Shown here: in pieces, positions 46,736-58,200 of the stretch | Numbering within the stretch: the stretch's first letter is position 1 | Layout: the number at the start of each line of letters is the position of its first letter | Assembly (NCBI GenBank): GCA_037976565.1 | Contig: CP137671.1 | Coordinates: 10,222,158-10,286,157 of the forward strand | Direction of reading: 5' to 3' | Length of the DNA stretch: 64,000 bases | Source: Mesocentrotus franciscanus | Taxonomy: Eukaryota; Echinodermata; Echinoidea; Camarodonta; Strongylocentrotidae | Program-made: the position numbers and the translations under genes | Notes under the pieces: generated by a model | What the model was told of the DNA's origin: nothing | The model's input: the letters and a program-made list of their open reading frames with translations, nothing else | Databases searched by the model: none

Positions 46736-47136
46736 CTAACAGTCAGGGGCGGCGATCCCGGGGGACAGGGGGACAGGGGGCACGTCCCCGCCCCTCAAAT
46801 TTTTAGGGGGATCGTCCCCCCTGGAAAATTTGAAAAAGTGCAAAAAATATGTATAGCAAATACTGACTAAAGACTGCAATACACTGTTAAGCTCTGGAGG
46901 GCCCAATCTGTGCAGCGTTTAGACTAATAAAAATGCAAAAATCTTCTCGCTCGGTCGCTCGGATAAAAGTGAAGTGTGAAAAAAGTATATTGCTTGTTTT
47001 TATACTATAGTTTTGCTAAGGAATGTAATTTTTCAATAAATAAAACTTCAAAAACCTGTGAAGGGGTCACTTTCGGCACCTTCGTCCCTCGCATTTCACC
47101 CCGGTCATGAAATAAATCGCCGCCCCTGCTAACACT
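46736..47136. mobile_element. hAT-like non-autonomous transposon
   Basis: Element 46744-47128 (385 bp) has perfect 13-bp inverted ends, CAGGGGCGGCGAT and ATCGCCGCCCCTG. It is flanked by CTAACAGT (46736-46743) and CTAACACT (47129-47136), an 8-bp target duplication with one mismatch. CAGGGG-type termini plus 8-bp duplications are the hallmark of hAT transposons. The interior holds no transposase. Confidence 0.85.
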
Positions 47137-48099
47137 GACTTTTTTTAGATTTCAGGGGGTGTTTCATCAACTAAAATTGATTTCGATCTCAAAAATCATT
47201 TTTAAGGCCGAATCAATTTTAGCTTAATACTTCAGCTTGATCAAGTGCCTGGTCACCGGTCGGAAAATTTTAATTTAAAAGGGGGTATATTGATGATCGT
47301 GTTATTATTCTGAAGGTATGCAACTTAATTAGGATTTCGAAAGGGGGCATGGGCCGGCCGGTTTTATTCCTAAGTTACAATAAAACGACAGTAAAATGAG
47401 TGGTTCTACATTCTAACAAATCTTGCTTTTATTTTAGGTTATCATCATTAGGGGGACTACATTGCACACCGTCAACATAGCCCAGTAAAATAGGCCTAAA
47501 CACGTACGGGGTGTAAATGGGTTTTTACAGACGTGTAAACTATCAATCAGCTATGATTATTAACCTCTGGGGACCGACCTTTAACGTCACCATCCGAAAG
47601 ATGAATCTTCTCCACGGTTACTGCTCCGTGCTCCTATGATGGGTGGGAGTGGATGAGGTGTGGCCCAGTGCCTTGAATGATGATCCACCCCAAAAGGCTA
47701 TAAGGCCTTACTTCCTTTTGAAGTCGGACGGCATGCAATGACTGAGTATTGCCGACAAGGCTTAAACAATTCCAAAGTATCAATTTTATTTCCCCCTCTT
47801 CTTTTTAGAAATGATAATAAGTAATAATTTATTAATTGTTATTGATAACGTGCATTATCTTTTTGTTTTTGTTATGTTTGATTATTCAATATAAATGTCA
47901 TCATTTCACATTCTCTCCCCCCTCTCTCTGTTTTTCTTTTTCTTTACACCAAATACCATTTTCCCCTATATACATATAACTTTCTTCTTTCTCTGTTTTT
48001 CTCTGTTTTGTTGTTTTTCTCGTTCCAGTTTGCTTTTTTCCTTCGGTCCTTTTGTATATTTTTTCATCCTCTCCTTTTCAAATTTCAAGCTATCCCTTT
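47137..48099. other. Intergenic; fragment of the CATTTACAC MITE family at 47518-47560
   Basis: GGGTTTTTACAGACGTGT and TATCAATCAGC near 47518-47550 are the reverse complement of words inside the element at 19490-19921. Near 47157 a GGGGGTGTTTCATCAACTAA resembles a GGGGTGTTTC-family end. No gene is supported. Confidence 0.35.
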
Positions 48100-48366
48100 T
48101 GTAAATATGCCCCCATATTTAATCATGTGTAGTTTTGATAACTTTGAAACATTTTAAAAAGTGAAACATTGATGGTTTATGTTATATGGGGACCTTGCTC
48201 TTACAAGCCCAGCTTTTCTAAGGTCTCCACTTTCTTTCATTTGGATTATATATCGACTTAAAATTGCACTTAAATTGTTTTTTTCTTATGCTGTTTTTGT
48301 TATATTATTATATGTATAAATTTTGTGAAAGAAAGAAATAAAATGAACCTTGAACCTTGAACCTTA
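48100..48366 (+). mobile_element. LINE 3' end fragment with TTGAACC tail
   Basis: An AT-rich 3'-UTR-like stretch ends GAAAGAAAGAAATAAAATG followed by ACCTTGA repeated about three times (48347-48364). Short tandem-repeat tails of this kind mark the 3' ends of some non-LTR retrotransposons. No coding remnant is attached. Confidence 0.45.
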
Positions 48367-48640
48367 TAAAAGAAAGTAGGGCACTTGCAGTCTTATACAT
48401 TTGGTTTGAGTTCCTTTGCACATTAAAAAGGTGAACTATTTGTTGTTCAATCATTTCATCCCTTTTTGCCATCTTGCCAAGAATCAATTAGATAATAATT
48501 CATGATTTATTATCTTTTGACTTTATCTTGCAATATCCAGTAATTAAAAAAATGGTGGTGATTAAAATATTTTTCATCGTAAATATGATTCCAGAAATCC
48601 TGCGGCCCTCCCTAACTCGCTCTGTCCATTTTCAACAGTT

Positions 48641-48641
<1 letters not shown>

Positions 48642-48692
<51 letters not shown>

Positions 48693-48708
48693 TTCTCTCT
48701 CTCTCTCA
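48642..48708. repeat. CT microsatellite
   Basis: Nearly pure (CT)n with one ATTT interruption. Confidence 0.95.
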
Positions 48709-48712
48709 AATG

Positions 48713-50097
48713 GGGTTGGGGGTTGGCCCCTCCAACTTGATCAGGCTATGCTGGCTTGGTTACTTTTTTTTCTAATGCAGTCCAGATTTGTATATATAGG
48801 CAAAAAGGCCTCTGTATAGGGTATTTCAGATGTAAATAATTTCATAGTAGAAGTTTTTATAGTATGACTACTAAAACCTCAATAAGTGATGTACATTATA
48901 TATTTGCTTAGATTTAAATAGACCCCCCACCCGCATGAGATTTCTTTATAAAGATCAAGTCATGTAGGCCTATACATGCAAGGCACAGCCTGGGAGGGGT
49001 TGCAAATTGGTTTTGCAAAATTTGGATAATGGTTTGAAAGGATATCCCTCTTCGTATTATATAGGATCAAACTGAAGAGGGCGCGATTGATAAAGATGTC
49101 TCTTGAAAGATGAGGGATTTGATCATTGGGGTAATTGATGTAATTTCACAGAATTCCATTTAAAATGTATTTGAATTTAACAATTACATGATAAATGAAA
49201 TCCTTATGAGACTTAGATTGTCATGGAAGTCTAAGGAAATATCATTTTGCTCTGAGGGTCCATTTTGAACGTAGATAAATTCCTTTCGTTGGATCTTGAG
49301 TTTTTCACATTTATATTTTTCTTCATAATTTCATACAAATGATTTTGCAATAAAGCGTGAATCTTTGCCCCAGAGAATTCATTGATGATAACAAATATTT
49401 TGAAAATGTGGACTTTTGTTTTGTTTCAGCGCTACCATAATTGGTCTGACCTGAAAAATATTTAGATTTTCTTTATCAAATTTAATGAACTTGAAAGTGT
49501 GTTGAGACATCTCTCGTATGGGAGACAGCTACTTTTTAGAGTGACTAAAATTCATCCAAAATCTTACATCCAGAACATGAGTTTTACAAAAGCTTGACTC
49601 CCTTCGTCCCAAATGTAGCCTATTCCTCCTAAACACACTGGGGTGTTTTTGGTAACGCGTACATCGAGATGGACGGTCATTATAATGGGACTTTGACTTA
49701 AATTTACATTTAATCTGATGTTTAAAGGAGCTTAGGTTTCAAATGATTTGATTTGTATGTTTCAGAAGAAAATAAATCCAATTCAGTTCAATTTAATATA
49801 CACAGGTACAGGAGCTGTACGTGAACTTCTCAACAGGTCGGCCGCGAGGTTGGCAAAAAAACAATTTAAAAATAGAATAAATCAAAAAGGTGTCTATCTT
49901 GGTGTAGAGGTACTTGGAGAGACACTTGATGTAGAATTCTGATTGAGTCATTGAACCTGTCATAAACTGACAGATGATGATACATGAAAATGAAAACGAT
50001 ATCACATATTATAAATAATCTAAGCGCCGAATAGGTAATAAATAAACACAATCGCTATTACGTAAAGTGAATAAAATTTGTATTAAAAAAATTGAGC
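48713..50097. other. Unassigned intergenic DNA upstream of the tRNA
   Basis: A 64-codon frame at 49748-49942 has balanced composition but no recognised family. Nothing else is supported. Confidence 0.35.
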
Positions 50098-50102
50098 AAA
50101 AA
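50098..50102 (-). terminator. Pol III T-run terminator of tRNA-Leu
   Basis: On the minus strand a run of five T begins seven bases past the mature 3' end of the tRNA, as expected for RNA polymerase III termination. Confidence 0.75.
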
Positions 50103-50108
50103 CACTAT

Positions 50109-50192
50109 TAGTACGGATGGGGTTCGAACCCATGCGGACATTACGTCCATTGGAACTTAAGTCCAACGCCTTAACCACTCGGCCACCGTACT
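50109..50192 (-). tRNA. tRNA-Leu (anticodon UAA)
   Basis: On the minus strand the 84-nt sequence folds as a complete class II tRNA. The acceptor pairs are AGTACGG with CCGTACT, and the discriminator is A. The D arm starts GCCGAGTGG and includes GGTTAAGGC. The anticodon stem TTGGA/TCCAA encloses the loop CTTAAGT, giving anticodon TAA. A long variable arm (TGGACGTAATGTCCGC region) is followed by the T stem-loop ATGGG-TTCGAAC-CCCAT. A- and B-box promoters (TGGCCGAGTGG, GGTTCGAACC) are intact. There is no intron, and CCA is not encoded, as normal for a eukaryotic gene. It decodes UUA leucine codons. All stems pair, so it is probably functional. Confidence 0.96.
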
Positions 50193-50574
50193 GGATGACG
50201 AGAGACTTGGGGCAATATAGTATATATTAAAAAGTTCAAACCAACGCTAGCTAAAATCGGAAATAAACATATTTCCCACATTTCAGCGTTTAAAATACAT
50301 CAGAAATCAATTCATTGAGATTTTTTGGTGATTATGGGTGGATTTAAATGGGATATTTGACTGTTTTCTCTGACTTTCAGGCCAACACATACCTCCGGCT
50401 CCGTTAGTACTAGACTCGATCGAGGCTAGGTCTATGTAGCAGCTACATGTAGCAGTCTACGTACATCTACATGTACGCTATACACACACACACGTACACA
50501 CAAGTACACACACGTGTACGTATGCAGTACAGTACATATACAGTGCATGTATATTGTACTGCATATAGCGGCGA

Positions 50575-50588
50575 GTTGCTGCGGTAAC
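50575..50588 (+). promoter_or_regulatory. RFX X-box-like site
   Basis: GTTGCTGCGGTAAC is two inverted GTTRCY-type half sites with a 2-base spacer, matching the RFX X-box RYYNYY-N(1-3)-RRNRAC. RFX factors activate ciliary genes through such sites. It lies about 1.45 kb before the ARL13B start codon. Since the first coding exon is preceded by a splice acceptor, the promoter and an untranslated exon are expected upstream, where this site sits. The degenerate consensus is common by chance, but both half sites are close to the strong form. Confidence 0.5.
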
Positions 50589-51520
50589 AAAACATATTTA
50601 CGAGCGCTGTTAATACGATATGCTCGACATAGCTAGGTAGCTAGCTAGCTAGCTATACACAACAATACTCAAATATACTGTACTGTAGTTCTAGGTGACT
50701 GAATTGGATTTGTCTTTTCTCATGAAGATGTAGATTACCGTGATTTCTTACTTATTTTTGGAAGAAACAAAGAATTAATATAGGTATGTATGTGTAGGAT
50801 AATGTAGTGACTAGAAGTTAGAACCCGAGATCGTTAGGCCGAATTTTCAGACAGTTGTTCTTTGAAATTGAATGAATGTTGTTTCTGCATATTTATGACT
50901 GAGGCAATGTACTAGTAGCTGTAGCCTGTACTGTACTACTGTAGTGAGACCGAGGGCTTTACCTAAGTTAGGCCAGTGTTACTATTAGGCATTACTAATT
51001 ATTAGGTGTAACTTGTAAAACAGTAACTGACTTTGTGTGTGATGATTTTTGAGATGCAAAACTTGACTGATGCTGATTCTTTGCGATCTGGGTAATTGAG
51101 ATGAGTAATGTCGATTGTTGAGTGATGTAATAATATTTAATATTAATAATGACATTTTAATGTACTTCCACAGCACAGGCACATGCCACAGCATGAGAAG
51201 AAGCGAGAGGCTAATTTAAATTAATTTATAGATCTGATCACATTTCAGATTTCTTCTGTAGACTGTAGTCCACATGGATCTAACTCGGTGATGTGACAGT
51301 AGTGTCACAGACGGTCATTGTCCATTGACACTAGGCCTACTGAGTACTGTTTATCCAGTTAGATTGGCGCTAGTGAGTGTACTTTCGCACGGTCGCACCG
51401 CCGCTACCGAGTGTGCATCATTCCGTACGTCACAATCACATGCATTGGTTTCCTCATTCCCACTCCAGCCCAGGCATAGTTGGGCATAAAACTTGTGTGT
51501 GACAGAATGAAGCACACCCA
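50589..51520. other. Presumed ARL13B 5' region
   Basis: Likely contains the transcription start and an untranslated first exon. A candidate donor AATATAG|GTATGT lies after 50783. TAGC repeats (about 50633-50655) and a CA/GTAC-rich tract (50466-50545, just upstream) flank the X-box. No coding sequence is seen, and the exon limits cannot be fixed without transcripts. Confidence 0.3.
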
Positions 51521-51678
51521 GGGCCCTGTTTCATATTCATAAACTTGTTCTCAATGTCAAGTTAAAATGAGTGTTATAAGCTACTGAAATCGTGGCATTT
51601 GATTGGCTGAGAGCAAATTTGTCATAGAAATTTGGCATTTGTTATTGCTATTGATAACAAGTTTTATGAAACAGGGCC
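51521..51678. mobile_element. CCAATCAG foldback MITE (single unit)
   Basis: Left end GGGCCCTGTTTCATA with AAACTTGTT is inverted with AACAAGTTTTATGAAACAGGGCC at the right. The interior includes TTTGATTGGCTGAGAGCAAA, the complement of the unit triplicated at 28770-29097. Confidence 0.75.
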
Positions 51679-52026
51679 AAGTGCAAACGTTCATCCAGAA
51701 GTGCCGTTAGATCTTCTGATGATGATTAACATAATGAATTGATGATGAAGATGATGGAATGCATTTATCTCCAGAAAAAAGTAGAATTATGTATTATTGT
51801 TTGCCTAAGAAGTAAGAAAGTGAGACATAAATATGTAACTAACAGTTACTAACTTAATACTTGATGGGATGAGGTACACGGCAGTAATACAATCGTTCAT
51901 CAGTGTCATTACTGATCTCTCAATAAAGATTGATATAGTCATGATTACACTAGTTACTAGTACATACATATCTCATGACTAATGTTTCTTTGTTCTTTTG
52001 TTTCCAGGTGTCAATAAACGCAGGGA

Positions 52027-52085
52027 ATGTTCAGCTTAATGGCCTGCTGTTTTCAGTGGATCAAAGAGAGGCGTGAGCCTCGCAA
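52027..52085 (+). CDS. ARL13B: ARL13B coding exon 1
   Basis: Encodes [19 protein letters not shown] plus two bases of a Lys codon, then donor GTAAGT. The exon itself begins at 52008 after TTTGTTTCCAG, so it has at least 19 nt of 5' UTR containing an in-frame TAA (52015-52017). Confidence 0.95.
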
Positions 52086-55000
52086 GTAAGTTACGAAACA
52101 TTTTGTGATCAATATTTTGCTAGTTACATAAAAAAACAAAAAGACCATTCGATGTCTGCTTGTAATTAATCATGTTGATTTGTAAACCACAGTTTGAATC
52201 TAATGAAGAACAAATTACCTTAATGATTAGTATTGCTCAATTCAGTTCCTTACAATTCTATAATTATTTCTGTTAACCTTCAAGAACTTGTTTTGATTGA
52301 TCTTTTTACTATTAGATGTAACTCTTACAAAACTTAAGGCCAGTTCAGATATGAAGAAGAGTTTTGCCAAAAACTGTGAAGGCTGTACTGTGATGTAATA
52401 TTTTATGCTTACCTTGTAAAAAAGTATTTGGTTGGAAAAAAATGCCACCAGACTGCATAAAATATGATTTGTGTCGTGGCGGCTTTTTTTTTTATCTCCT
52501 CAAAATTACCATTCATTAATACACCAAAAATTTAGTTTTATTTAACGGGGTTTGCCGCTAAATATCTGAACAAGTCTACAGTTTTAATTTATTTAGACAG
52601 GCCATATTAGATATTGACAGAAGTAGTGTTTTTTGTGCACATGAAAGGGCATTGTAAGAATGTTAGTTTCAATAGCTGTTGAACATAACACAAAACCAAA
52701 GTATCATGGAATACCGTAATCTTATATATTTCAGATTTATGTTGAATTTCAAATTTGTAGTTACACATTTTACCTTTTGTACCTTTTTTCATACATGTAC
52801 AGTAAGTGTGCCCTTCTTATATTCATCTCTTTTCCAGTCATATTGAAGTCTAATGTGTAATTCACTGATGTTTAATCTAATTTGCGCCCTCACAGGCAAG
52901 TCACGCTGGCTCTTATCGGGCTTGATAATTCTGGCAAGACAACGGCTTTAAAGGGAGTGCAAGGAGGTAAGAATAGCTCGGTCTTCTTTTGTTTTTTACT
53001 TTATTCTTACGCTCTTACTTAATTACTTGTAACCATTCTGTATGTAGTGTCTTGCATTGATGAATCTGCTAAAACATTTGTAGATACAATGTACATGTAT
53101 TGTATGTACATGTTATTCAAGATGTAATTAAGGGGAAAATTTAGAAGTGGTTTGTCTTTGATCTGAATGTACTGTATCTAGATTATTTTCCTTTACTTGT
53201 AATGTTTTTACTTTTTTTTTTTTAATCAGTTTGATTTTTAGTTCCACCACTGAAGTGAAAGAGCATTCATTTTAAATACTTCAAAAATCCCCTGATTGTG
53301 CTCACTTTGGCAGAGATTTTTTTTCTCTCCCAGATACGATCATTTTATATGCATGTAGTATGAACGAAGAAACACAATTTTAATTGAAGCGGAAGTTTAT
53401 CCTGATAGTTTTTTTGGTTTAAAAAAACACCCGAAAAACAAGATAAACGTACCAGTAGTTTTCAGAAAATCCGATTAAGGATAAGAAAGTTATGAATTTT
53501 CAAAGTTGTAATCGATCAAACCAAATCAAATTGGCAACTCTGTGATGTACGTTTCTTTTATTTAAAGAAATGTTTTTAAATTTTTGCTGGTTACAATTGT
53601 TTCGCAGTTGCACTTCAGCAATCTGTCTCCCTTGTCCCTTTGCCAATAGTTATATTACACACATGTCCTCTTCACAGAATCTCTCGACCTGGTTGCTCCG
53701 ACCGTCGGCTTTGCGAGCGGAGATTTCAAACTCGGCAAGTTCGATGTAACCGTTTTTGACCTCGGTGGGGGTAAGCGTATCCGTGGGATCTGGGCTAACT
53801 ACTATGCAGAGTCGCATGGTGTGATCTTCGTCCTGGACGCCAGTGCGGAGGATCGGCTCCAGGAATGCAAGGAGTGCCTGGAAGATGTACTCAAGAAGGA
53901 AAAGATCCGGGGCAAGAGGATACTCCTGTAAGTGTTTTGTTCATTCTTATTGTAAATGTGTCCTTGATATTGGGATATTTATTTGACAAAGTACATATTG
54001 GGTATTTGAGGATAGAACATTTGTGCAATTTGAATGATTTTTATTATAACTGATGTCAAGAAACTACATTTGGGTCAGGGTTTGCCATCCATGCGTATAG
54101 TGACAATAATGCATTTTGAGGCATAGTATTTTGTTAAGTTATTTGGGATAATGAGAGAAATGTATTTCTTTGTTTCTTTCTTTATTTATTCATTTATTTA
54201 TTTATTTATTTATTTATTTACTTCCAGGCTTGCGAATAAACAAGACCAAGAGGGAGCGCTGGATGAGATTGATATCTGTGACCAGTTAGATCTAGAAGAG
54301 ATCGTCAGGAACAGCAAATGTCCTTGCAGAGTGGTAAGTTATTTTATCTTGCTTACTATTTGGATATGATTTGATTTTGGTATAATACACACTTTTCATA
54401 TAGACACCAGGGGGGTGTTTTACAACGACTAAGATCGACTTAAGTTGGACTTGAACTATGGCAGGCTGTTCATGCCACTATTTCCTCTAACCATTCCTGG
54501 CATTGGTCTCTCAAGGGACGTACAAATCTTGGTCACAAATCTACAGAATTTACATTTTTTGATAGTTCATTATTGAAGGAAAAAATATTTTCTAAAGATC
54601 ATAATTGAGAGACCAATGGTGAGAGCAACCAGTGGCATGAATGGCCTGCCATAGTTCAAGTCTAACTTAATTTGATCTTAGTCTTTGTGAAACACCCCCC
54701 AGCTCGGATTATCTCAGGCTTGGTATAGGTATTTAGTGTTAAGAAGATATAAAATTCAAAGTGACTGAATTTTATTCATATTTTACTTACCAGCATGAAG
54801 ACATGACATTGCATGAATTCTCTCCAGAACAGATTTATCTTCCTTTTAGTTTTTCATAACTGCTTTCAAAGCATTTTTCATCAACATGCCTTACAATTTA
54901 TAATGAAAAGGCTAAAGATTCGATTGCACATTACATCTTGGAAGTACCATAGAGATCATTTCCTTTCCGAGTTTGACTATATTCATTGACTGGATGCCCT

Positions 55001-55230
55001 TGGTATCTTTGCAGGAAACGTGTTCCGCTGTGCAAGGCATCGGCAAGCGCATGGACCCCTCCATCAAGGACGGGATCCAGTGGCTCCTGGATGGGATCGG
55101 CAACGACTGGGCTAAGATCACCAAGAGAGTGGAGGAAGACACCGCCTCTCAGAAGGAGGAGGAGACACAGAAGAGGAAGGAGAAGAGAGAGCGGGTCACG
55201 AAGGAGAAAGAAGCAAGGTCAGTGTTGATA

Positions 55231-55273
<43 letters not shown>

Positions 55274-58200
55274 CAGTGATGATGATGTCATTATCAGAGG
55301 GAGGAGTTGTTGATTAGGAGAAAGAAAGTGAGTCATGCGGGAGTAAGAAGCGAGGTCAATGTTGATAATGGTGATGATGATGACGACAGTGACGATGATG
55401 TCATTATCAGAGGGAGGAGATGTTGATTAGGAGAAAGAAGTGAGGTCAGATTTGTGGCTATAAAGATGGTGGTTGTGTTGGAGGTGGTGGTGATGATGAT
55501 GATGAGGATATAGTCTGGAGATTTTTTTCTTGTATATTTTTTTCTTGTATAAAACAAAGGATGTCACTCGTTCATTACAGCATCTATCCGCTCTTGTTGA
55601 GGCTGTTCATGCACCTATCGTATGATAGATGCATACAGCCTCAACTCGAGTGTGGATAGATCATATAATGAACTCATTGGCATGCATCTTTTGTTATACA
55701 GTGTATAATGCTGTTTGGATTTAGAGGTCTTTATGCCAAAGGATATTTAAGAATTGTTATTCTGAACTTTGAAAAAGTAATAAGTTACTTAATATAGTTT
55801 ATTGGTTCTGGAACTACAATTTCTAGCAGACTTTCCCATTCTTGACCCATGAATGGGAACCAGAAGTGCCTTTGCCAAATATACCCATGGCTGGTGCTGC
55901 CCTCTATGGCCAAATACCGTAGTTGTGGTAGCGAGATTTGTAAAGGGTCATTCAAAAGCCAACTTTTATGCACACAGTTTCCACCAATTAGAACAGAGGC
56001 CTAGAATCTTGTATACATGTATGAATTGTGCCGAATATAATTTTTTAATTTTTTTATCGTTGTCTTGACTCTTTGTAGGAAAAAGAGAGAGGAGGAAGAG
56101 CGGAAGGCTAAAGGTTTACCTGCCGAGGAGGAAGAAGATGATGAGGCCGATGTAATTGATGGTGACCCCTTCAAGAAAGTGGACGACGAATACTTTGCTA
56201 AAAAGGTACAAGTCATTCAAAGAATTTGCCCAGGGCAGCAATAGGCCATTTTCGTAATGACATCAAATTTAATGTACAAATTTTTGTTCATTCAACTGTT
56301 ATGAATAATTGTATTTCAATAGTCAGAATGCGAAGTGCATACATTACGTGTTGTCTGATTAGACAAGCCATAATGTTTGTCCTACCTACCAATTAATGTA
56401 TGCAATCCGCATTCTGCATGTATGTCTTAGCACCATAGATGCACAATAAATAATGAAATATGTAATGAAAATATATAATATACATTAATGTGTAAGGTAC
56501 CTTAGCGAATTGTAGTGGCACAAAAAGACGCCCGTCTGGAACGCAAAATGCATATTTGTTGAAAATCATAGTTTTATAATTTTATTACACTGAGGTAAAA
56601 CCACATCGTTATGATATGGAGCCAGTAAATACAGATACCATCTCACTGAAGTTTAATGTTAGATAAAATTTCATTCAGATATGTTAAAAAAAGGAATTTT
56701 AATTTACAAACATCACTAACTGTTATGCATTTTGCCTTCCAGACGCGTCTTTTTGTGACATTACATTTCGCTAAGATGCTTAAATTATTTTGTCAGATTT
56801 TTACTTTTTGTTTTTTGTTCATTTAATCTCCAGAAACAGGAGGCCGCTGAAGCAAAAGAGAAGAAAAAGAAAAAGAAAGGATCGGCAGAGAGCACCAGGG
56901 AAATCGATAACAAATCTATTGAGAACACTGTGATGACAGACTCATCATCGTCACACAGTATCAATGACAATACAAGAACTATAGAGGGAGACATTGAAGG
57001 GGGTGTGCGGAGTAACGGGATGGGGGCAATGAAAGGACTTCTGGGAGTGGACCGTTGAGTCCCGATGCTTTGAGTGACGGAAAGCAAAGCGGAACGGACG
57101 AGGCTGGAACCATGCCAGAGGGGGAATCAAAGAAGGTGGTTGTAGGATCGCAGGAGAACCTGATAGAGGAGCCTTCAAATAGTAAGTACAGTGAAACCTG
57201 TCTATAAAGACCACCCAAGGGAGACAAGAAAAGTGGTCTTTATAGGCAGGTTGTCTTTATGTACAGATTCCTTTAGTACAGGTTTCAATGAGAAACCATT
57301 TTCAAGGGAAACAACAAATGTGGTCCTTGTAGACAGGTGGTCACTATTTAAAAGCAGGTTTGATTGTACTTATAAGCTGCCTGAACCACGAATGAGGTCG
57401 TGAGTGACCTATTTTGTTCGATGCTGTATGAACCCCAAGGGTGCCACTAGGTTTACAAACATGTCTTGAATCATAGCGACTACTTTGTGACTATTCCATG
57501 TTTTCTCCTAATTTTTGAGCCCCATTCCATTCCCCGGAGCTAATGAGCAATTCTTTGTCTTGAAAGAATACATACAATATTAAAATGTTGGCAGTTTACT
57601 CTGCTCAGAGCACTAAGAGAATTGATGGAATTCCCATTGTTATGTTAAGAAAATGACATGGGCAGGATTCCTGCCAGTGCACTGCACACTTTGTGCTGAT
57701 ATCATTCATTTTCTTTTTTATGACATGCACAATATTTTTTTGGCTAATCACATTAAGATAAGTACAAATTTTGTGACTAACTATACAATTACTAGATACA
57801 GGAAATGATCCTAAAAATGCATTAACATTTTTGTTGTTGAGAATTGAGTCAATTGACCTAAGGTCATACAATCCGATTGATAAGCACCATGGTATCTGCC
57901 CAAAAGCATTTCAATTTCAATGTCGTAATTTGCGTCATGCTCTTTTCTTGTATTTACAGACGGTGAAGAGAAGAAAAAGAAGAAAAAGAAGAAGATCAAA
58001 AAGAACAAGACCGCCCCGATGCCTGTAGACGGCATGGACGACTTAGCACCACCACTTCTATCCGCCCCTCTTGCCACCCCGACCTGGGCCCAAGCTCCGG
58101 GCAAACGGAACCTCTTCAAGTCTTCTCAGAAGCCCACCCTCGCACCGTTAGTCGAGCAGACCACCCCTAGGACACCCCTAGACCCTCTTGTGCCTTCAGG

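Noticed and set aside
49748..49942. 64-codon frame upstream of the tRNA
   Set aside because: Balanced composition but no recognised family and no splice or promoter support.
54973..55317. 114-codon plus-strand frame
   Set aside because: It is ARL13B exon 5 extended into both neighbouring introns, ending in an (ATG)n-encoded methionine run.
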